Source of the DNA: Enchytraeus crypticus
Lineage: Eukaryota > Annelida > Clitellata > Enchytraeida > Enchytraeidae
Reading direction: 5' to 3'
DNA: 64,000 nucleotides
NCBI GenBank assembly: GCA_905160935.1
Contig: CAJHZI010000753.1
Span: 43,501-107,500, forward strand
Shown: positions 63,729-64,000 of the stretch, in pieces
Numbering within the stretch: position 1 is the first letter of the stretch
How the letters are laid out: each line of letters begins with the position of its first letter
Translations under genes and position numbers: made by a program
Notes under the pieces: generated by a model
What the model was told of the DNA's origin: nothing
Seen by the model: only the letters and a program-made list of their open reading frames with translations
Database searches by the model: none

Positions 63729-64000
63729 CTACTCAAACAACAACAACAACTTTGCCACTTGGAGTGAAAATAATAGACAACTTAGGCCTACACATGCATA
63801 AGCCGATTTCCAAATAATTTATAGAATATAAAAGCTGAGATTAATTTCTTATTAAAAATGGGAAATCATATCAAAAGCCATTTATGGAACAATTATGGTT
63901 CATATGCTTCGCAAATATTTGAAAACGTATTTATATAATAACTCATTGCTATCATTGTCTTTTCCTTTCATTGCGCTATATTCGTAATGTTTTTTCAATT

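Overview
This is a AT-rich, intron-rich animal genome window from a bilaterian invertebrate, most likely a lophotrochozoan such as a mollusc. That placement is an inference: it rests on a gustatory-receptor-like gene, a divergent intron-rich nicotinic-type receptor, an ESE-type ETS factor and heavy SINE, LINE and minisatellite content, and no single feature proves the taxon. No bacterial-style gene, CRISPR array or rRNA gene is present.

Four multi-exon genes could be built by hand, by checking that splice sites, exon phases and protein motifs agree. (1) At 1812-5430 (+) are the last four exons of an ESE/ELF3-like ETS factor: an acidic Ser/Pro region, an AT-hook and an ETS domain split over two exons. 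(2) At 20559-48104 (+) lies a 21-exon secreted or membrane gene, the most unusual object here. It encodes a signal peptide, two DOMON domains, two Cys-rich modules with the same exon phases as the DOMON domains, two very long tandem-repeat regions (a 15-residue unit of about 2.4 kb and a 7-residue unit of about 3.9 kb) and a Cys-rich C-terminal hydrophobic segment. Both repeat exons carry frameshifts as assembled. (3) At 51533-55099 (+) is a five-exon seven-helix receptor ending in the TYxxxxxQF signature of the gustatory receptor family. (4) At 55952-63728 (-) is a six-exon, 5'-incomplete Cys-loop receptor of nicotinic type that lacks most of the acetylcholine-binding box and has Thr at the M2 9' position.

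Genes 3 and 4 are convergent and their stop codons are about 850 bp apart. Both belong to families that include chemosensory receptors, but a shared role is speculative.

Between genes 1 and 2 the sequence (5.4-20.5 kb) is repeats: a 28-bp minisatellite, then a nested structure in which one LINE sits inside the reverse transcriptase of another LINE that itself interrupts a 35-bp minisatellite, followed by further minisatellites. At least four LINE families and two tRNA-derived SINE families recur through introns and intergenic DNA. A short dispersed module that contains a conserved GAGGAAACTGACGTTAA core is repeatedly joined to different microsatellites. No complete promoter, tRNA gene or ncRNA could be supported.
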